This document shows positions 15,429 through 16,458 of a DNA stretch of 16,458 nucleotides, in pieces. Position numbers and translations under genes: made by a program. The notes below the pieces were generated by a model. That model made no database searches. It was not told the DNA's origin and saw only the letters and a program-made list of their open reading frames with translations. This DNA is from an uncultured Fusobacteriaceae bacterium. GTDB taxonomy: Bacteria; Fusobacteriota; Fusobacteriia; Fusobacteriales; Fusobacteriaceae. The DNA lies in NCBI GenBank assembly GCA_947072715.1, contig CAMTJB010000003.1, positions 1 to 16,458 of the forward strand, given 5' to 3'. The number at the start of each line of letters is the position of its first letter. The first letter of the stretch is position 1.

Positions 15429-16451
15429 ATGATTAGCCAAAGACGCTTGGTAATTCTAGAAAAGATTATACATAAAAATGGTCTAATCACATTAAAAGAG
15501 TTGATGATAGGTGAAGTAATTTCAGAAAGAACTCTAAGAAATGAGTTACAAAGACTTCATGAATTTTTAATAAAAAATGGTTATGAGGGATTAGAAAAAG
15601 AGTATGGTGGAAAAATAAAATTATTAGATATTGAAAAAATAAAAAATGATTTTTTAAAAAAAAGAGCACAAATAGAATTATCTCCCACTGAGAGAGAAGA
15701 TTATTTGATTTGCTATTGTGTATTTAATAAAACTATTAATTTAGAAGAACTTAGTGATGAACTAGATGTTAGTAGAACAACAATTGTTAATTATTTTAAA
15801 AATGTAAAATCTTTTTTTTATAGTTATGGAATAATATTTAAAAATGCAAATAAAAGTGGACTTACTCTTGAAAGTGATGAAGATTCAATAAGAAGAGTAA
15901 TTTTAAAAATGTATTTTAAATATTATTCAGGAATAAGTACAAATAATTTTTTAGCAAAATATCTAGAAAGCAATTTGAAAAAATTGGATTTTACAGGTGT
16001 TGAGGATTTTATTAAGTGTATAGGTGAAAAATTTAATAGAGTAATATCTGACGAAGCTTATAAAGTAATAAAAGTATATTTACAAATACTAATATCAAGA
16101 GTAATATCAGGAAATGTATTAAAAAAAGTAGGGAATGAAAATTTTTTAAGGAAAACAGATGAATTTTTAGTGGTAAAAGATTCTATAAAAATTATAGAAG
16201 ATTATTATGGTATAGAACTTGAGGAAAATGAGATATTAAGGGTATTAGATTTTATTTTAGGGAGTCATACTTATAACTTTGAAACCTCTTATTTTGAAAA
16301 TTGGATTGAGATAGAACTTTTAGTAAAAAAAATTATTAGTAATTTTTCAAAAATATATAAATATGATTTATCAGGAGATAAAGTTCTTTTGGAAGGGTTA
16401 ATTAATCATATAAAACCTACAATATATCATAACCCAAAACAAAAGATATAA
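15429..16451 (+). CDS. short BglG/MtlR-type PRD transcription regulator
   Basis: A 340-residue protein with the front half of a PTS-controlled activator. It has an N-terminal helix-turn-helix (about 5-45), a second Mga-type helix-turn-helix after LSPTERED (about 100-125, INLEELSDELDVSRTTI), PRD1 (about 185-285) and PRD2 (about 290-335). Such regulators are activated or inhibited by phosphorylation of PRD histidines and usually continue into EIIB and EIIA domains (600-700 residues); those are absent here. In PRD1 the place of the first conserved histidine seems to be Tyr217, while His280 remains; PRD2 has His327 in INHIKPTIY. The gene ends 7 bases before the window edge right after PRD2, with an unusual tail, so truncation or a frameshift is possible. 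GAGGTG lies 7 nt before ATG. Its target operon is unknown. Confidence 0.82.
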   Translation: MISQRRLVILEKIIHKNGLITLKELMIGEVISERTLRNELQRLHEFLIKNGYEGLEKEYGGKIKLLDIEKIKNDFLKKRAQIELSPTEREDYLICYCVFNKTINLEELSDELDVSRTTIVNYFKNVKSFFYSYGIIFKNANKSGLTLESDEDSIRRVILKMYFKYYSGISTNNFLAKYLESNLKKLDFTGVEDFIKCIGEKFNRVISDEAYKVIKVYLQILISRVISGNVLKKVGNENFLRKTDEFLVVKDSIKIIEDYYGIELEENEILRVLDFILGSHTYNFETSYFENWIEIELLVKKIISNFSKIYKYDLSGDKVLLEGLINHIKPTIYHNPKQKI

Positions 16452-16458
16452 ACCCTAA

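Noticed and set aside
1..16458. CRISPR array, insertion sequence, tRNA or rRNA genes
   Set aside because: No regularly spaced repeats, transposase motifs, terminal inverted repeats or structured RNA gene sequences were seen on either strand.

Overview
The window is AT-rich (roughly 70% A+T by eye), densely coding DNA with strong GAGGTG/GGAGG ribosome binding sites, short intergenic gaps and A/T-rich codons. This fits a low-GC anaerobe, most likely a Fusobacteriota member (Fusobacterium/Cetobacterium type) or a clostridium. That placement is inferred from base composition and gene style only.

Positions 1-12320 hold one long plus-strand operon for myo-inositol uptake and breakdown. A leader of about 215 bp carries candidate promoters and a perfect 22-bp palindrome (184-205) with the CG-centred core of a LacI-family operator. 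Genes follow in the order iolB, three genes of a CUT2-type sugar ABC importer (lipoprotein binding protein, double ATPase, permease), iolD, iolE, iolG, iolA, iolC, an iolJ-like class II aldolase, and a free-standing fructose/mannitol-type PTS EIIA. A hairpin terminator at 12268-12320 closes it. Together the enzymes cover the full route: myo-inositol is oxidised (IolG), dehydrated (IolE), ring-opened (IolD), isomerised (IolB), phosphorylated (IolC), cleaved to dihydroxyacetone phosphate and malonate semialdehyde (IolJ), and the semialdehyde is converted to acetyl-CoA (IolA). The importer is inferred to carry inositol because it sits inside the operon.

Positions 12354-14160 hold a separate monocistronic adenine deaminase gene with its own promoter and a 16-bp-stem bidirectional terminator shared with the convergent gene beyond it. 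Positions 14167-14901 (minus) encode a small site-2-protease-like M50 membrane metalloprotease. A divergent intergenic region of about 210 bp with two inverted repeats separates it from a plus-strand pair: a single-domain rhodanese, and a BglG/MtlR-style PRD regulator that ends 7 bases before the window edge, after its second PRD and without the usual EIIB/EIIA tail.

The most unusual points are: (1) iolB and the EIIA gene both show GAGGTG, 6 nt, then an in-frame ATA, the same spacing that leads to ATG in the ABC ATPase and adenine deaminase genes, suggesting AUA initiation; (2) an orphan PTS EIIA co-transcribed with an ABC-fed inositol pathway; (3) a short PRD regulator without its own PTS domains; (4) a perfect operator-like palindrome next to the iolB ribosome binding site.
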